Below, piece by piece: positions 4,038 to 6,211 of a DNA stretch of 6,211 nucleotides. The position numbers and the translations under genes are program-made. Each line of letters begins with the position of its first letter. Within the stretch, counting starts at the first letter, position 1. The DNA lies in NCBI GenBank assembly GCA_016932295.1, contig JAFGDC010000078.1:1-6211 (forward strand), given 5' to 3'. Source of the DNA: a candidate division CSSED10-310 bacterium. GTDB lineage: Bacteria > CSSED10-310 > JAFGDC01. The notes beneath the pieces were generated by a model that had not been told where the DNA came from, did not search any database, and worked only from the letters and a program-made list of their open reading frames with translations.

Positions 4038-5939
4038 ATGGTAGTACGACGGATGGGCTTTCTGTTTTTTATCTTGTTATTGACCGGGGTGACAGTGGCA
4101 GGCGCGATGACGTGGCGGCCCGATGACATCAAGATGAGCATCGGCGATGCCGATAACGCCCTTCAGGGGTCGGTGGATGTGGCATACATCGATGAGGACA
4201 CGCTGCTGGCGGTCTATGACGATGATCGCTTCAGCTACCGCAGGGTGTTTTACACCAAGTCCGTCAACGGCGGACTGACCTGGTCCAGCGGGATTGAACT
4301 GGACACCTACTGCGGAATGGGTTGCGAGACTTATTTCCCGCGGCTCTCGCACGATCCCGCGGGCGGGGTGACGGCGGTGGTGTACGAGAAGCGCGCCGCC
4401 GGTTTCGGCTACAGCGACATCTATTGCACCGTCAGCACCGACGGCGGGCAATCCTGGACGGAGGCGGAGCAGGTGAATGACGATACCGGTGACATCTACA
4501 ACCATTTCTTTCCTCATGTTGGCATCGATGCAACGGACCAGACGATCCACGTGACCTGGGACGATCAGCGCAACGGCAACAGCGATGTGTTCCATGCCAG
4601 AAGCAACGATCTGGGGGCAAGTTTCAGCATCAACACCCAGGTGAACACCTGGACGGATCCGGCATATTACGACTCGAGCGGCGCCGTGACCGCCTTCAAC
4701 GGTGACAACGTGTGGGTCGCCTTCATGTCCAGGTACTCGACCAACCCCACCGCGGTGTACGTGAGCGCCAGCAGCAACGGCGGCACGAGCTTCGGCGCGC
4801 CGGTGCTGGTCTACTCCGCCACCAACGAACAGGAGCGCCCGGAGATAGTGTACTGCCCGTTGCGCGGCAGCCTTCACGTGGTGTGGCGGCAGGTGCAGAT
4901 GACCATGTCCAGTATTTTCTGCGCGACCAGCCTGGACGACGGTTTTTCGTTTCTGACCCCGCTGTCGGTCAATCTCAACACCTCCGGTGAGGCGTACAAT
5001 CCCAGCCTTGCCGCCGATGCCACCGGCGACCTGTTCGTGGCCTGGGATACCAACCGGGACGGGTATTCGCACATTTTCATGGCGCACAGCAAGAGTGGCG
5101 GGATGGATTTCGAACCTGACTTCATGGTGGGTAATCCAGAGCCTTTCTCCACCGAACAGATGTTACCCGGCATCGCGGTTGAGCCTTACAGTAAAAAGGT
5201 GGAAGTCGCCTGGATCGATCTGCGGGAAAGCGTCACCGTACCTGATATCTTCACGAACTTATGCGGTGCAGGATTTCACGACGGATTCACCGATGCCGAT
5301 TTCAGCGATTGGGAGATTGCTGTGAGCGTGTCGAGCAGTACCGACCGTTCGGCGGATGGTGACGGGTACAGTTGCAGATTCGGTGATTCGACCCGGGCGG
5401 CCGGCCAGCTTGTGCAGGCTTACGGCATTCTGCAGCAGGGCAGTCTGGATTTCTGGTTCTGGGACGGATACGGGACCCATCCCGATTATCTGACCACCGA
5501 TTTTACCATCCAGCTCAGCTACGATGACGGAACGAAGGCCGCCGGACCCGGCCGGGCGGGGGTGGTGCGCGCCCTGGGCGTGGTGAATGCGAGCAATCAA
5601 CATTATTATCAGAAAAATAATGGTTCCGGCTGGTCCGTAATCACCGGCATCCCGCGCAGCGAAGGCTGGCACCGGGTGAACATGACCGTCAACGATGCTG
5701 GGATCCTCATGGAACTTGATCCGGCGGAGTATCCCACCCTGCAGCCGGTTCATTACGATCCGGGCTTCACCCATTTCGAGGAAGTCGGGTTCAGCGGTGG
5801 CAGCGGGACGGGACCCTATTACCTGGACAGTGTCCATATTCTCACCGATGCTGGTGAGTATTTTTCCACCCCGGCGCTGTCCTGGTTCGGGATGCTGGCG
5901 GCAGGGCTGGGATTGAGTCTGTTGCTCCGGCGGCGTTGA
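4038..5939 (+). CDS. Secreted six-Asp-box (sialidase-fold) beta-propeller with C-terminal beta-sandwich-like region and membrane-anchor tail
   Basis: 633 residues. A signal peptide covers about 1-23 (basic MVVRRM, hydrophobic core, then AGA). Six Asp-box/BNR motifs recur at near-regular spacing of 53-58 residues: SVNGGLTW (75-82), STDGGQSW (133-140), SNDLGASF (189-196), SSNGGTSF (245-252), SLDDGFSF (298-305) and SKSGGMDF (351-358). They alternate with strands such as IHVTWDD, LHVVWRQ, LFVAWDT and VEVAWID. This predicts a six-bladed sialidase-type propeller over about 30-405. The FRIP motif and arginine triad of true sialidases are not evident, so the protein is more likely a binding or structural protein than an enzyme. 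Residues about 413-603 look like a beta-rich, possibly concanavalin-like module, opening FHDGFTDADFSDW and ending YYLDSVHI. The end is TPALSWFG, a hydrophobic helix and RRR, an IPTL/PEP-CTERM-like anchor. It has its own promoter and a strong ribosome binding site. Ligand unknown. Confidence 0.75.
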   Translation: MVVRRMGFLFFILLLTGVTVAGAMTWRPDDIKMSIGDADNALQGSVDVAYIDEDTLLAVYDDDRFSYRRVFYTKSVNGGLTWSSGIELDTYCGMGCETYFPRLSHDPAGGVTAVVYEKRAAGFGYSDIYCTVSTDGGQSWTEAEQVNDDTGDIYNHFFPHVGIDATDQTIHVTWDDQRNGNSDVFHARSNDLGASFSINTQVNTWTDPAYYDSSGAVTAFNGDNVWVAFMSRYSTNPTAVYVSASSNGGTSFGAPVLVYSATNEQERPEIVYCPLRGSLHVVWRQVQMTMSSIFCATSLDDGFSFLTPLSVNLNTSGEAYNPSLAADATGDLFVAWDTNRDGYSHIFMAHSKSGGMDFEPDFMVGNPEPFSTEQMLPGIAVEPYSKKVEVAWIDLRESVTVPDIFTNLCGAGFHDGFTDADFSDWEIAVSVSSSTDRSADGDGYSCRFGDSTRAAGQLVQAYGILQQGSLDFWFWDGYGTHPDYLTTDFTIQLSYDDGTKAAGPGRAGVVRALGVVNASNQHYYQKNNGSGWSVITGIPRSEGWHRVNMTVNDAGILMELDPAEYPTLQPVHYDPGFTHFEEVGFSGGSGTGPYYLDSVHILTDAGEYFSTPALSWFGMLAAGLGLSLLLRRR

Positions 5940-5979
5940 TTCTCCAGCGCCGCGCTTCGTGAGGATCGGCGGCGGGAAG

Positions 5980-6211
5980 ATGAGACAGTACAGTTCAGGT
6001 TTAGAGCAGGAGACGGAAACTATCGTCGCACCATGGCGCCGGCGCCTGCACGAGGTCATCTTCGAGGCGGACACGACGGCAGGCAAGGCGTTCGACGTGG
6101 TGCTGCTGATCGCCATCGTATTGAGCGTGGCGGCGGTCATGCTGGAGAGCGTGCAGGCCATCGAACGCGAGTACGGCGGGTTGCTGCGCGTGATCGAATG
6201 GTTTTTCACCG
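5980..6211 (+). CDS. Voltage-gated ion channel (potassium channel-like), N-terminal part
   Basis: The frame is open for 77 codons from the ATG at 5980 to the right edge. WRRRLHEVIFEADTTAGKAFD (residues 19-39, interrupted here for length only) leads into the first transmembrane segment VVLLIAIVLSVAAVMLES (about 40-57), followed by a short loop and the start of S2 (LLRVIEWFFT). This matches bacterial six-helix Ion_trans proteins annotated as voltage-gated potassium channels, where 'RL.eiIFeadT.aGk.FD' and 'LEWFFT' are typical. The voltage-sensor arginines and selectivity filter lie beyond the window, so ion specificity cannot be judged. The start sits 40 nt after the propeller stop. An in-frame GTG at 5959 is an alternative; neither has a strong ribosome binding site (a weak GAGGAT lies 13 nt before the ATG). 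No terminator separates it clearly from the propeller gene. Confidence 0.8.
   Translation, partial: MRQYSSGLEQETETIVAPWRRRLHEVIFEADTTAGKAFDVVLLIAIVLSVAAVMLESVQAIEREYGGLLRVIEWFFT

Noticed and set aside
3287..4141. Long minus-strand frame (284 codons) opposite the GT-C-like gene and the propeller start
   Set aside because: It is antisense to two well-supported genes, is rich in Arg, Pro and His as GC-rich shadows are, and covers a good plus-strand promoter and ribosome binding site.
4077..5087. 336-codon minus-strand frame within the propeller gene
   Set aside because: Low-complexity His/Val/Ala/Gly composition typical of an antisense shadow; the plus strand shows six regular Asp-box motifs.
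5930..5953. GCGGCG/CGCCGC pair spanning the propeller stop, considered as a terminator
   Set aside because: Only a 6-bp stem with a 12-nt loop and no T-run; such pairs are expected by chance in DNA of this composition.
5259..6209. 316-codon minus-strand frame over the propeller end and channel start
   Set aside because: It opposes the beta-rich module, the anchor tail and a recognisable ion channel N-terminus on the plus strand.
1..6211. CRISPR arrays, tRNA or rRNA genes
   Set aside because: No regularly spaced direct repeats, no tRNA-like TPsiC arm with a cloverleaf and no rRNA-like conserved segment were seen on either strand.

Overview
The window looks like part of a GC-rich (about 60% or more in sampled lines of the core genes) Gram-negative-type bacterial chromosome, probably from an environmental lineage I cannot name. 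The evidence is the secreted proteins with N-terminal signal peptides and C-terminal 'short motif + hydrophobic helix + basic tail' anchors, a GT-C type membrane protein and a prokaryotic voltage-gated ion channel. The taxonomy is inference only.

Left third (1 to about 1390), an accessory island. On the minus strand there is the start of an IS1380-like transposase that runs off the left edge, with a good promoter and Shine-Dalgarno site. Family resemblance fades after about residue 90, where two tandem 17-nt hairpins begin. Next, also on the minus strand, is an AT-rich 225-codon frame. Its first recognisable stretch is the terminal motif of an RHS/YD-repeat core (NRYGYCSN...SISFYDENG), followed by about 180 residues of an unrecognised C-terminal domain. 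It reads as an orphan RHS C-terminal (toxin-type) module cut off from its core. The AT-rich block (about 360-1090) ends sharply in GC-rich DNA. Positions 1150-1391 hold no convincing gene.

Right two thirds (1392-6211), the resident genome. A minus-strand secreted ThuA/glutamine-amidotransferase-like protein is divergent from a plus-strand GT-C-like polytopic membrane protein, with a 0.2-kb region between them. After the latter come a 32-nt GC-rich near-palindrome and a clear sigma-70-type promoter. These lead into a 633-residue secreted six-Asp-box beta-propeller with a C-terminal beta-sandwich-like region. The window closes with the first 77 codons of a voltage-gated ion channel.

The ThuA-like and propeller proteins both end in Pro-Ala-Leu, then a hydrophobic segment, then a basic tail. 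This suggests they share an export or surface-anchoring route related to IPTL/PEP-CTERM-type sorting. No sorting enzyme is in the window. The best candidates for something undescribed are the RHS-tip C-terminal domain and the shared PAL-type tail.
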